64,000 nucleotides of DNA from CAZXFH01 sp964640055 (GTDB lineage: Bacteria; Fidelibacterota; UBA2242; JAFGTP01): assembly GCA_964640055.1 (NCBI GenBank), contig CAZXFH010000002.1, positions 1 to 64,000 of the forward strand, given 5' to 3'. This document shows, piece by piece, positions 1 to 9,086 of this stretch (positions are counted from its first letter, which is position 1; every line of letters begins with the position of its first letter). Position numbers and translations under genes: made by a program. Under the pieces are notes generated by a model that was not told the origin of the DNA, ran no database searches, and saw only the letters and a list, made by a program, of their open reading frames with translations.

Positions 1-14
1 GGGTGTTCAAAACT

Positions 15-109
15 GTTCCCAAATCCAGTTTGAGAACGAGAAAGTGCCAGGATTTGGGTCCGGACTTAAAACAAACACAAACTCTCGTTCCCAAATTGCA
101 CTCGGGAAC
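15..109. repeat. Two diverged copies of a palindromic dispersed repeat
   Basis: Copy one pairs GTTCCCAAA (15-23) with TTTGAGAAC (29-37) around a 5-base loop, one mismatch. Copy two pairs GTTCCCAAA (87-95) with CTCGGGAAC (101-109), two mismatches. The outer flanks are also inverted: GAACGAGAAAG after copy one matches the reverse complement of ACTCTCGTTC before copy two. The shape resembles REP-like palindromes of the type CGTTCCCAAG...CTTGGGAACG seen in many environmental genomes. Related copies lie at about 7650-7884. The rest of 1-317 holds nothing I can name. Confidence 0.6.
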
Positions 110-317
110 ACTGATGGCATTAAAATTTTCCGCTTGCGGTCCATGGCTTTTATATCAAATTTTCTATCTTTGAAAAGAATTTACTCCATAAAGAAATCGC
201 AAGAAATTTTAGGTAAACTATAACCTTATTAGCACAGGTCATACAGTGCATATTTAACCGGTAAGATAGGCTTTTCAGGGTGAGTTGAGTGCCGGAGAGT
301 AAATAATAGGCCTGATC

Positions 318-3300
318 CTAAAACAGGTTCAGCTGACGGGTGTCCTGATCGGTTTTTATTTTGTATTGCTCCGGACGCACTTCTTGTAACTCGGTGATAA
401 TATCATCCAGGAACGGACTTCTTTGCAGCCGGTATTGTTTACCATTGATAAAGCGCTGCTTGGCATGGGTTAAGTAGAGATATTTTTTTGCCCGGGTCAG
501 GCCGACATACAATAGTCGGCGTTCTTCCGCCACATCCGTGACCTGGGTTTCATACAGCTGATAGGGCAGCAATCGATCCTCACATCCCACAATGAACACA
601 TACTTGAATTCCAGGCCTTTGGCGGCATGCAGGGTCATTAAAGGCACACTTTCCGCCTGATCCTGATAAGTATCCAGGCCACTGGTCATTTGCAGATTAC
701 GTATAAATTCAGATAGGTTTTCTCCGTACTGTAAGGCCATATTTTGCAACCGCTGCCAATCAGTAGCGCGATTTTTAGTAAGATCCGGAAAATATTTGCT
801 GATAAGGTTTTTCAGCATATGGTTTATGGCTTGTCCGTGTAGCTGCTGAGATAAATCATAGATGGCTTGGTCAGAAATTTTTAGATGTCGCTGCAAGCGG
901 TGGGTGACCAGCAAGCTGTTTGGAGCCTGGATCAAACGCAGTAAATCAATCAAATGGCAGAAAGGGGGGCGCTGATAAAAGGGAATATTACCGACCCTCT
1001 GATAGGGAATGCCGTGATCGCGAAAGGCTTTGACCAGGGGATCCAGCTGTTGATTCAGGCGAGCTAAAACCGCAAAATCAGACAATTGATTTTCAGTTAC
1101 ATCTTCATAACCACTGGTTACTTCGCTATCGATTGAAAAGAATCGTATTCCGCCCATATATTTCTCAATGGTCCTGGCCACGAATTCCGCTTCACTGCGG
1201 TCTGTTTTCTGGGGAGCGATCCTTATTTTAATTCCTTCCTGCAGTCCCTCCAGAAATGATTGTGTTTGAGCCTGCGGCTGGATCAGGCGGCTGGAAGTAT
1301 TCAGAATTTCCTGGCTGCAGCGGTAGCTCTGGCGCAAATTATAGATTTTCGCTTGCGGATAATCCTTTTTGAACTGACGGATATACTGCACATCAGCGCC
1401 CCGGAAGCCATAGATCGCCTGGTTGGGATCGCCAATGGCATAGAGATTGGCATTTTTACCAGGTAACAGCAACTGAATCAAACGGTACTGAGCCGCATTG
1501 ATATCCTGATATTCATCGATCAGGATATATTGGAACTGCTGCTGGTATTTTTGACGCAGTTCACTGCTTTTTTCAAGTAATTTGACCGGTATGTAAATCA
1601 GGTCATCCAGGTCATACTGATTGGCCTGGGCATTCAAATTTTGGTAAGTTTTGAAAACGTGGCAAAAATCAGTATCGGTAATATCATCAGCAGATTTTAC
1701 ATTTTGTTTGTAAGCGGTGATTTTGGCGCTGGTCTTCTTTAATTCTTTACCTGGAACTGACAGCTCAGTCCGCAGGATCTGTTTTTTATCGGTTTCAGCG
1801 AGGATTGTAAATCCCTGCGTCCGGTTGGATAGCGTCAGGTTTTCCCTGAGGATCAACAGCCCCAGGCGGTGAAAAGTGGTGATGACCGGCTGGGATTTAC
1901 ACTCATCCGCAACAAATAATGTTTGCAGGCGGGATTGCATCTCTTGCGCGGCTTTGTTGGTAAAGGTTACGCCCAGGATATGCTCCGGATTGACTCCCTG
2001 ATGATCAATTAAATAGCGGATCCGGTAGGTAAGGGTGTGGGTTTTACCGGTTCCGGGTCCGGCGATCACCAGAGCGGGCCCCTCAGCATGTTCAACAGCC
2101 TGTAACTGTTCGGAATTGAGCGCAAGATGGCGGCTGGATTTGACCGGCTCGGCATTATCCGCAGTCGGGGAAGATCGCTTCTGACGCTTAAGCCTCTGGT
2201 ATTCGGCAATGGAGAAATTAAAAATATGTTCGCTTTTATAGGGTGGGGTGGTCTCATGGATATCATAAGCGAACAAAGAATTGCCGGCACTTAATTCCTT
2301 GACTTCACCCGGCCGGAAAACCTGGATTGTGCCATACTGACCGTCAAATCCCTCTTCGATCAAGACTTTGCGCTGCCGCATACGGTCAATGGCTTCTGCC
2401 AGAATAAAATTATACTTTTTACGGATATCAGGAATGGATCGGGTGAGCAGAATATCCAGTTCCGCTCCCAGGATGTTAATGATTTGCTTATATTCCCGAG
2501 CAACGGTTTTACTATTGGGTCCCACTCCGTTAATCTCGGAGAGGACCTCTTTCAGAGGAATGACATACCGGTAGGGCAGCTGCCGGGGACGTTCCTCCGG
2601 AGTGTCCCGATCGGAGAGCTGCACAACCCGATTGAGAACCCCGATAACGACCTTTTTACCGCAGTGGGGACAGATACTATCGTGTTGAAGGGTTTCCAGG
2701 GGATTCCATTTGAGACCGCATTTGCGGTGCCCGTCGTAGTGATATTTACCTTCCTGGGGAAAGAGATCAATCGTGCCTGAAAATTTTTCAGGATCACCGG
2801 TCCGCAAGGCATTACAAACCGCTGCATAGGAGAGCTCCGTATTGAATATATTGGCATTGCGGCCCAGTTTTTCCGGGGAATGGGCATCGGAATTAGAAAC
2901 CATATTGAAGCGGTCGAGGAAACTGCACAGATAGTTCATGGGTATATCCGAGGAAAGACCGGTTTCTGCGGCATGGATATGAGGCGTCAAATCTTCAAAA
3001 CATTCTTCCAGGGAATCAAACCCGGATTTATGGCCGAGGGCGGAGAACCAGGGAGTCCAGATGTGGGCGGGGATAAAAAAGATATCTTGTGAAGCATTCA
3101 GTACCAGCTCCAGCAGATCCTTGGCAGCCAGTCCCAGAATGGGGCGGCCATCCGAAGTGATATTACCGCCAATTTTTGTCAGCGCAGCCTGAATCCTGTC
3201 CACGGTGGCAAAGTCCGGCGCCAGGATCACATTATGGATCTTGCGGACCTTCGCTCCTTTTTTATAGATATTGCTGATCTCACTGGATAATATGAAACGC

Positions 3301-3557
3301 ATTTCCGAGAGTGCGGGAGACGGTAATTGAGGAGCGGTTTTGATTTTGTATTCCGGTTTCAGTTTAAACAGGCCGGGTTCCGCCGGGGTCAGTTTTTCTT
3401 TTAATTCAGCGACCCAGGCTGGATGGGTGAAATCGCCGGTACCCACCAGAGTGATGCCCTTGATGCGCGCCCAGTAGTCGATATATTCCGGTACCAACTG
3501 TTTACTGGTTGCGCGTGAGTAATGAGAATGTATATGGAGATCAGCGATAAATATCAT
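318..3557 (-). CDS. Endonuclease Q-like PHP nuclease fused to UvrD/PcrA-type helicase
   Basis: The 1079-residue protein has two halves. Residues 1 to about 420 look like the EndoQ/TIGR00375 family: PHP motif DLHIHSHYSR (6-15), PAHIWTPWF near 163, SNSDAHSPEKLG (221-232) and a zinc-finger-like segment with C280, C296 and C299. EndoQ nicks DNA 5' of deaminated bases such as uracil and hypoxanthine. After a linker (about 455-475), residues 480-1079 form a superfamily 1A helicase: Walker A GPGTGKT (500-506), DEYQD (681-685), GDPNQAIYGFRGAD, TLHAAKGLEF and EERRLLYVGLTRAKK. The inferred role is lesion nicking coupled to strand unwinding in cytosolic DNA repair. No clear ribosome site precedes the ATG. 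The PAP2 gene lies 30 bases upstream on the same strand. Family calls are firm; the joint activity is inference. Confidence 0.88.
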   Translation of the reverse strand: MIFIADLHIHSHYSRATSKQLVPEYIDYWARIKGITLVGTGDFTHPAWVAELKEKLTPAEPGLFKLKPEYKIKTAPQLPSPALSEMRFILSSEISNIYKKGAKVRKIHNVILAPDFATVDRIQAALTKIGGNITSDGRPILGLAAKDLLELVLNASQDIFFIPAHIWTPWFSALGHKSGFDSLEECFEDLTPHIHAAETGLSSDIPMNYLCSFLDRFNMVSNSDAHSPEKLGRNANIFNTELSYAAVCNALRTGDPEKFSGTIDLFPQEGKYHYDGHRKCGLKWNPLETLQHDSICPHCGKKVVIGVLNRVVQLSDRDTPEERPRQLPYRYVIPLKEVLSEINGVGPNSKTVAREYKQIINILGAELDILLTRSIPDIRKKYNFILAEAIDRMRQRKVLIEEGFDGQYGTIQVFRPGEVKELSAGNSLFAYDIHETTPPYKSEHIFNFSIAEYQRLKRQKRSSPTADNAEPVKSSRHLALNSEQLQAVEHAEGPALVIAGPGTGKTHTLTYRIRYLIDHQGVNPEHILGVTFTNKAAQEMQSRLQTLFVADECKSQPVITTFHRLGLLILRENLTLSNRTQGFTILAETDKKQILRTELSVPGKELKKTSAKITAYKQNVKSADDITDTDFCHVFKTYQNLNAQANQYDLDDLIYIPVKLLEKSSELRQKYQQQFQYILIDEYQDINAAQYRLIQLLLPGKNANLYAIGDPNQAIYGFRGADVQYIRQFKKDYPQAKIYNLRQSYRCSQEILNTSSRLIQPQAQTQSFLEGLQEGIKIRIAPQKTDRSEAEFVARTIEKYMGGIRFFSIDSEVTSGYEDVTENQLSDFAVLARLNQQLDPLVKAFRDHGIPYQRVGNIPFYQRPPFCHLIDLLRLIQAPNSLLVTHRLQRHLKISDQAIYDLSQQLHGQAINHMLKNLISKYFPDLTKNRATDWQRLQNMALQYGENLSEFIRNLQMTSGLDTYQDQAESVPLMTLHAAKGLEFKYVFIVGCEDRLLPYQLYETQVTDVAEERRLLYVGLTRAKKYLYLTHAKQRFINGKQYRLQRSPFLDDIITELQEVRPEQYKIKTDQDTRQLNLF

Positions 3558-3587
3558 ATTGTAATTGCGGTATTAAAACTGATCAGG

Positions 3588-4355
3588 TTATTTGGCAAAA
3601 AAACAATCTAGGGAATAGCTGATATTAAAAGATACCCCCTGGTTGCCATTGAGTTGCAGCTGGGTGTTCCAGTTTGCATGATGCTCACGGGCAAAGCTGC
3701 GTCCCACCACTGTGCCCAGCACAGCACCGGCTACTACATCGGACAGATAATGTTTGTTGTCATTGATCCGCGAGGAAGCTACAAAAGCAGCCATCAGATA
3801 GGCGGGCACCCCGACCTTGCGACCATAAAGATGGTCCAGAGAAGCAGCCAGGGCAAATGAGCCGGAAGTATGACCGGAAGGAAAAGAGCGGTATCCTTTT
3901 TGATTGGGACGCTGCCTATGAAACAGAGTCTTGAAAAATGCGGTCAGAGTGGCATTGGTCAGGGTGGTTTCCACAATCAATTCCAGATCGCAGAAAGTTT
4001 GGGGAAAGAGGGGCTTTTTAATAGCGTCGTAGATCATCACCGAGGACAGCGCCAGATAATAACCCCAGCGATGACCATAAAGATCACCGATCTGGGAGAT
4101 ATCAGCATTATATAAACCTTCTTCGGTAGCATACTGCTGCACCGGATTATCGAGTAAAAAAGCGACCGGTAAAATCACAGCCCCGCTGAGCAATGCGGTA
4201 CGATGGTATTTCACATCAAAAATATTGCCCATCGCAGTTACATAATGACGGGGGTAATTCTTAAGCCATTGCCGGGGCGTCGGCGCTGCTGTGCCCCGAA
4301 CTGTCATGATCAGTAATAAAATGAAAGTAAGTTGTTTGTATACTCTATTTTTCAT
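3588..4355 (-). CDS. PAP2-family membrane-associated phosphatase
   Basis: The three phosphatidic acid phosphatase type 2 motifs are present: K-x6-RP in KTLFHRQRP, PSGHTSGSF, and SRINDNKHYLSDVVAG with its His and Asp. Such enzymes remove phosphate from lipid phosphates or undecaprenyl pyrophosphate outside the cytoplasmic membrane. The chosen ATG gives MKNRVYKQ followed by a hydrophobic stretch ending near TAA, a plausible signal peptide or anchor. A GTG ten codons upstream (4385) has AGAGG four bases before it and could be the real start. It sits just upstream of the EndoQ-UvrD gene on the same strand. The exact substrate cannot be told from sequence. Confidence 0.82.
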   Translation of the reverse strand: MKNRVYKQLTFILLLIMTVRGTAAPTPRQWLKNYPRHYVTAMGNIFDVKYHRTALLSGAVILPVAFLLDNPVQQYATEEGLYNADISQIGDLYGHRWGYYLALSSVMIYDAIKKPLFPQTFCDLELIVETTLTNATLTAFFKTLFHRQRPNQKGYRSFPSGHTSGSFALAASLDHLYGRKVGVPAYLMAAFVASSRINDNKHYLSDVVAGAVLGTVVGRSFAREHHANWNTQLQLNGNQGVSFNISYSLDCFFAK

Positions 4356-4863
4356 ACTCAATTTCAATGCTTTATCGCGATACACAACACCTCTAAAACT
4401 AAGTCAACCGCATCCTATAATGCAAGTCTGATGAATCTGGTTAGATTTGGTCCGTTAGAACGCACCTGCCTGGCTGTAACATACCGGCCGGCGGAAACAA
4501 TATAAGGAGGTCAGGACCGGTCACACTGTTCTCTGGTATGATTTGTTCTTATTTTTCCCCTTGCGGTTATAGTGTCACTGAACACAATAGGAGAGTTGTT
4601 TTATCCCCAGAAAATATCAGCGTCTTACCGTGCCCAATCTTTCGTTCAGGAGCAAGGGAATATTTAAAAAATCGATCCCTTTTCAAAATAGTCTTAAAAA
4701 AGGGTTGCATAAAGTCTGCGGATTAAGTAGTATTCCGGCAACATCTGATTTTCTTTGTTATTAATATCGCGATAACCGGAATGCAGCCCAGCAAAATCGT
4801 TCTTTCGCGTCAATCTGAAAAAATCAATTTTTTTTCATATTTTAAACTTTTAATGGGGTGTAC
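4356..4863. other. Intergenic region between divergent genes
   Basis: About 500 bases separate the leftward PAP2 gene from the rightward lysine-catabolism genes, so promoters for both must lie here. I could not fix -35/-10 boxes with confidence. A 62-codon reading frame at 4538-4726 has no ribosome site at a sensible distance and no recognisable protein. The stretch just before 4864 is AT-rich (4820-4850), followed by GGGG as a weak ribosome site. Confidence 0.4.
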
Positions 4864-6168
4864 ATGAAAATAGGCATCAGGCGGGAGGAGAAAAATCAAT
4901 GGGAAGGGCGGGTCCCCTTGATACCAGTGGATATAGAGGAATTAAAAAAATATCAGGGGGTTGAATTTGTGGTGCAACCTTCGCAGATTAGAGCCATACC
5001 GGACCATTTGTATGAATTATCCGGTGCCAAAGTTCAGGAGGATCTATCAGAATGTCCGCTTATTATGGGGGTGAAAGAGATCCCGCCGGAATCTTTTCAG
5101 CCCGAAAAAACCTATCTTTTCTTCTCTCATACCATCAAGGGACAACCACAGAATATGCCCATTCTGAAACGCATGATGGAATTAAAAGATACTCTGATCG
5201 ATTACGAGCGGATCATTGACAGTCATGGTCGCCGTCTGGTATTTTTTGGCCGCTTTGCCGGTATTGCCGGGATGATCGACACCCTATGGACCTATGGTCA
5301 ACGGTTGGTCTGGGAAGGGGTGCAAACCCCTTTTACCAATTTAAAACAGGCACTGTATTATGCTCATCTGGATGATGTCAAGCGTGTCATGAAGCGCATG
5401 GCCACCCAGATCCGGCGTCAGGGACTGCCCGAATCGATCACGCCCCTGGTGATTGGCATTGCCGGTTACGGTCATGTGTCTGCCGGAGCTCAGGAGATCA
5501 TCGATTTACTGCCGCATCAGGAGATCGAACCGAAAAAACTGTTGGATTTCATTAAAAGCGGGAAATATTCCAAACATCAGGTTTACAAGGTCATTTTCAG
5601 GGAAAGGGATACGGTCAAGCGCAGTGATCTGAAAAAGGTATTCCGGCTGCGGGATTATTACCAGTATCCGGAAAAATTTGAATCCATTTTCAGCCATTAT
5701 GTACCTTACTTGAGCCTGCTGGTCAATGCCATTTACTGGGATGAACGCTATCCGAAATTATTGACCAAAGATGATCTGGAGACTCTTTATCAGGTCAACC
5801 AGCCCTTTCCGTTACGGGTGATCGGAGATATTAGCTGTGATGTTGAGGGCGCGATAGAGTGCAATCTGCGCTGTACTAATCCGGGCGCTCCGGCCTATGT
5901 CTATCATCCCCAAAACCGCCGTATAAAATATGGTGTGCAAGGTGAGGGCGTAGTGGTTTTGGCTGTCGACAATTTACCCTGTGAATTATCCTATGATTCT
6001 TCCAAGGTCTTCAGTCATGTGTTGAAAAAATTTATTCCGCAATTGGAAAAAACAGATTTTTCACAACCCTATTCCCAGGCAAAATTGCCCCCTCCGTTAA
6101 AACGGGCCACCATACTGTATAAGGGGGAGTTAACCCCTGATTACCAATATTTGCAAAAATATGTATAG
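4864..6168 (+). CDS. Lysine-ketoglutarate reductase (saccharopine-forming), stand-alone
   Basis: The 434-residue product starts MKIGIRREEKNQWEGRVPL, the N-terminal signature of the alanine dehydrogenase/PNT-like fold of the lysine-ketoglutarate reductase (LKR) domain. GRFAGIAGMIDTLWTYGQRL and the later GYGHVSAGAQEI fit the LKR part of the eukaryotic AASS protein. It would condense lysine with 2-oxoglutarate to saccharopine using NADPH. The ATG at 4864 is preferred because GGGGTG lies a few bases upstream; an in-frame GTG lies at 4858. The saccharopine dehydrogenase gene follows after 45 bases, which supports the assignment. Homology at the family level is clear, while substrate rests on the pairing. 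Confidence 0.85.
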   Translation: MKIGIRREEKNQWEGRVPLIPVDIEELKKYQGVEFVVQPSQIRAIPDHLYELSGAKVQEDLSECPLIMGVKEIPPESFQPEKTYLFFSHTIKGQPQNMPILKRMMELKDTLIDYERIIDSHGRRLVFFGRFAGIAGMIDTLWTYGQRLVWEGVQTPFTNLKQALYYAHLDDVKRVMKRMATQIRRQGLPESITPLVIGIAGYGHVSAGAQEIIDLLPHQEIEPKKLLDFIKSGKYSKHQVYKVIFRERDTVKRSDLKKVFRLRDYYQYPEKFESIFSHYVPYLSLLVNAIYWDERYPKLLTKDDLETLYQVNQPFPLRVIGDISCDVEGAIECNLRCTNPGAPAYVYHPQNRRIKYGVQGEGVVVLAVDNLPCELSYDSSKVFSHVLKKFIPQLEKTDFSQPYSQAKLPPPLKRATILYKGELTPDYQYLQKYV

Positions 6169-6213
6169 AAAATAGCTAACGATGCATATCCAAAAGTTAG
6201 AAGGAGTCAACCC

Positions 6214-7539
6214 ATGCAGAAAATTTTGGTTTTAGGTGCCGGACACGTTTCAAGGCCACTGGTCAGATATTTAATGGACGTTCCCCAATTCAAGGTCATT
6301 GTGGCCAGTCGAACAGTCAGCAAAGCTCAGAAGTTGATAGAAGATCACCCCCGGGGTGAAGCCCGAGAGTTAAATGTAAAAGATACAGAGAGTCTGGAAA
6401 GGATGATCGGTCAGTGTGATCTGGCTATTAGTCTATTACCTTATACCTTTCACGTCAAGATCGCACAACACTGTATCAAACACCGCATACCCATGGTAAC
6501 CACTTCCTATATTAGCCCTGAGATGCAGGCTCTGGACCAGGATGCTCGTCAGGCCGGCGTAATCATCCTCAACGAAATTGGCGTGGATCCGGGGATTGAT
6601 CATATGTCCGCTATGCGTATTATCCATAAAGTAGAAAATGAACAGGGTAAGGTAGTTAGTTTTCGGTCCTATTGCGGAGGATTGCCGGCGCCGGAAGCCA
6701 ATGACAATCCCTTTGGATATAAATTCAGTTGGAGTCCGCGGGGGGTGCTCATGGCCGGCCGTAATGATGCTAAGTATCTCCAGGATGGTAAAATTGTGGA
6801 AGTCCCCGGCGAAGAGTTGTTTCAGCATTACTGGCCTCTGAAAGTTGCCGATTTGCCTGAGTTCGAAACCTATCCCAACCGGAATTCATTGCCCTATATT
6901 GAAACCTATGGGCTGAAAGATGTGCATACCATGTTTCGGGGTACGATCCGCAACAAAGGCTGGTGTCAGGCCATGTATGCCTTAACGCAAATGGGATATT
7001 TGGAAGATGAAGAGCGCGATGATATAGCCGAATTGAATACCTATGAAGAATTGACCCGAAAACTGGTTCAAGCTGGTGATGATGTTGCCACTCGTGATGC
7101 AGTGCAGTCATTCTTAGGCGAGGATAGTTCCGAACAGGTTCTGGACATGTTCGCATGGCTGGGTCTGTTCAGCGGGGATCGCTTACCTGATGAGCAAAAC
7201 CTGCTGGATATCATGACGATCCGTTTTCAGGAAAAAATGCCCTATAAAGAGGGTGAGCGGGATATGATCGTTTTGTTCCACGATTTTACCGCCGAATATA
7301 CAACTCATAAGAAACGCTATACCTCCACTTTGATTGATTATGGGATACCCAATGGTGATTCTTCCATGGCTCGCACCGTAAGTCTGCCGGCCGCGATTGC
7401 CACCAAACTAATCCTGCAAGACAAGATAAACCTGACGGGTGTGCATGCACCTGTAGTTGCGGAGATATACAATCCGGTCTTGGATGAACTGGAGACCATG
7501 GATATCGAATGTAAAGAGGATGAAGCGGTTATCGAGTAG
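6214..7539 (+). CDS. Saccharopine dehydrogenase (glutamate-forming) half of the lysine degradation pair
   Basis: The 441-residue protein begins MQKILVLGAGHVSRPLVRYL, a Rossmann dinucleotide site, and continues with GVDPGIDHMSAM and SYCGGLPAPEANDNPFGYKF, typical of saccharopine dehydrogenase. It would split saccharopine to glutamate and 2-aminoadipate 6-semialdehyde with NAD. AAGGAG seven to eight bases before the ATG is a good ribosome site. It follows the LKR gene in an operon, so the two make the split version of the fused animal/plant enzyme. No aminoadipate semialdehyde dehydrogenase is seen in this window, so the next step must be encoded elsewhere. Confidence 0.88.
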   Translation: MQKILVLGAGHVSRPLVRYLMDVPQFKVIVASRTVSKAQKLIEDHPRGEARELNVKDTESLERMIGQCDLAISLLPYTFHVKIAQHCIKHRIPMVTTSYISPEMQALDQDARQAGVIILNEIGVDPGIDHMSAMRIIHKVENEQGKVVSFRSYCGGLPAPEANDNPFGYKFSWSPRGVLMAGRNDAKYLQDGKIVEVPGEELFQHYWPLKVADLPEFETYPNRNSLPYIETYGLKDVHTMFRGTIRNKGWCQAMYALTQMGYLEDEERDDIAELNTYEELTRKLVQAGDDVATRDAVQSFLGEDSSEQVLDMFAWLGLFSGDRLPDEQNLLDIMTIRFQEKMPYKEGERDMIVLFHDFTAEYTTHKKRYTSTLIDYGIPNGDSSMARTVSLPAAIATKLILQDKINLTGVHAPVVAEIYNPVLDELETMDIECKEDEAVIE

Positions 7540-7577
7540 GGGTTGGTCTTCAATTGATATAGTGATTTTAAATATTC

Positions 7578-7633
7578 TCTCGCCAAGAACGCAAAGAAAT
7601 TCCATCTTTATATTTCTCGCTAAGATCGCAAAG
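7578..7633 (+). repeat. Two 19-base direct repeats, 37-base period
   Basis: TCTCGCCAAGAACGCAAAG (7578-7596) recurs as TCTCGCTAAGATCGCAAAG (7615-7633), 17 of 19 identical. Units of this CTCGC-AAG-CGCAAAG kind occur as dispersed non-coding repeats in many environmental bacterial genomes. The following stretch (about 7650-7710) carries CCCGGAACGAGG and CTTGGGACGAGA, which recall the inverted repeat at 15-109. No real gene is seen between 7540 and 8079. Confidence 0.55.
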
Positions 7634-7862
7634 GACACAAAGAAGTTTATATACCGTCCTGGAGCAGAGCCCCGGAACGAGGGTGAAAATGTGAAGCCTT
7701 GGGACGAGATTGATATTTTTTACTCTATAAACTCTGCTTAGAGGTGTGAGCCAATCCTGAATTGAGGGAGCATAGCACAAGCCGGAATTCCATTTTTGTG
7801 ATAATATTAGTTGGCAATAAGCGCATCCTTTTAAGTCAATATTAATTTTAGCACTATTTCTT

Positions 7863-7884
7863 GTTTCCAAGTTAATTTGGAAAC
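7863..7884. repeat. Perfect 8-bp inverted repeat of the same palindrome type
   Basis: GTTTCCAA (7863-7870) and TTGGAAAC (7877-7884) flank a 6-base loop. The arrangement and core resemble the copies at 15-37 and 87-109. It has no T-run and is not a terminator for the gene ending at 7539. Confidence 0.5.
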
Positions 7885-8079
7885 GCTAATGAAATAAGAA
7901 ACAATTTAAATCTCTGTTGAACAAGATGCTTCCGTGTCTTGCTGGGCGCCGGTTCACCATTTAGCATTGACAGCCAGAAAAGTCAATCCGATACAATTAA
8001 ATAAATAATTATACTTATCGAAAGTTTGTTTTTCGCCAGAAATAAGGTAAATTTAAGGTTATTTAGAAATGGATATCTC

Positions 8080-9060
8080 ATGCAGCATGATTGGACAGAT
8101 ATAATTAACCAAATTGAGAAGAGTCAGCGGATATTGCTCACCACCCATATCCATCCCGATGGTGACGGCCTTGGCTCAGAAGCGGCCATGTACTATATTC
8201 TAAAAAGTCTGGGCAAGTTACCCTATATAAGTAATATTTCCCCTTTGCCGCCTGAATATGAATTTTTAAACCAGGGAAATATTTTTCATCAATTTGACGC
8301 TGAAAGAGACCAGATAGATCAATTTGATCTGGCTTTAGTATTGGACATCGGTGCTATCAGCCGACTGGGACGGATCGGAGATAAGATCCGGGAGCAGCAC
8401 ATTCCCACCATCTGTATTGACCATCATCCCATCCGGGATGCCTCTTTTGATCGTGAAGTCGTAGATACTTCGGTATCAGCCACAGCTATACTGATTTATG
8501 AATTTATTCAGCGCTACCACCCCTGTCGTATGGATAAGACCATTGCGACGGCCCTTTATACCGGTATTTTAACCGATACCGGCGGTTTTCGGTTTGACAA
8601 TACCGATGTTACCACCATGCAAATAGGAGCGGATTTGATCGCTACGGGCATCAAACCCGGGTATATTTACCGGGAGGTCTATGAAAATCGCACGCCAACT
8701 CAGGTAAAGTTAATGGGTATGGTTTTACAAGATCTGGAGTACGAGTTGGAGGGGAAACTGGCCTGGTTTACGATCACCCGCCAATTGATCAGAAAAGCCG
8801 GTTCTGCTCTGGAAGAAGTGGACGGATTCACCGATCTGGTTCGGTCTATCAGGGGTGTGGAAGTCGCTGTGATGTTTCTGGAAGTGCGTGACAGGCGTAC
8901 CCGCCTGAATTTCCGTTCCAAAGGTAAAGTAATAATCAATGGGTTGGCGAAACAATTTCAGGGTGGGGGGCATCCCTTTGCCGCCGGTGCGATTATGGAT
9001 CTGTCAGTCACTCAGGCCCGGAAAAAGGTATTGCCCGCAGTCCGTCGCTTAATTGCTTGA
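8080..9060 (+). CDS. nrnA: DHH/DHHA1 phosphoesterase, NrnA-like nanoRNase/pAp phosphatase
   Basis: The DHH domain shows THIHPDGDGLGSE, a DIG motif, CIDHHPI and YTGILTDTGGFRF; the C-terminal DHHA1 domain ends with GGGHPFAAGAI. NrnA proteins degrade 2-5-nt RNA fragments and dephosphorylate 3'-phosphoadenosine 5'-phosphate with Mn2+. The ATG at 8080 gives MQHDWTDIINQIEKS, the usual length (326 residues); upstream in-frame codons encode sequence not typical of the family. It leads a run of rightward housekeeping genes. A c-di-NMP hydrolase activity is possible within the family but cannot be judged here. Confidence 0.88.
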   Translation: MQHDWTDIINQIEKSQRILLTTHIHPDGDGLGSEAAMYYILKSLGKLPYISNISPLPPEYEFLNQGNIFHQFDAERDQIDQFDLALVLDIGAISRLGRIGDKIREQHIPTICIDHHPIRDASFDREVVDTSVSATAILIYEFIQRYHPCRMDKTIATALYTGILTDTGGFRFDNTDVTTMQIGADLIATGIKPGYIYREVYENRTPTQVKLMGMVLQDLEYELEGKLAWFTITRQLIRKAGSALEEVDGFTDLVRSIRGVEVAVMFLEVRDRRTRLNFRSKGKVIINGLAKQFQGGGHPFAAGAIMDLSVTQARKKVLPAVRRLIA

Positions 9061-9086
9061 GATTTTAAAAAAGTAGGGGAACTTAA

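Noticed and set aside
4538..4726. 62-codon open frame in the intergenic region
   Set aside because: No ribosome site at a workable distance, no recognisable domain, and composition like surrounding non-coding DNA.
4356..4863. Lysine riboswitch before the saccharopine genes
   Set aside because: I could not find the long conserved L-box core; only AT-rich DNA is seen.
7457..7741. 94-codon frame overlapping the end of saccharopine dehydrogenase and the repeats
   Set aside because: It runs out of frame over a real gene and then through degenerate repeats; the translation looks random.
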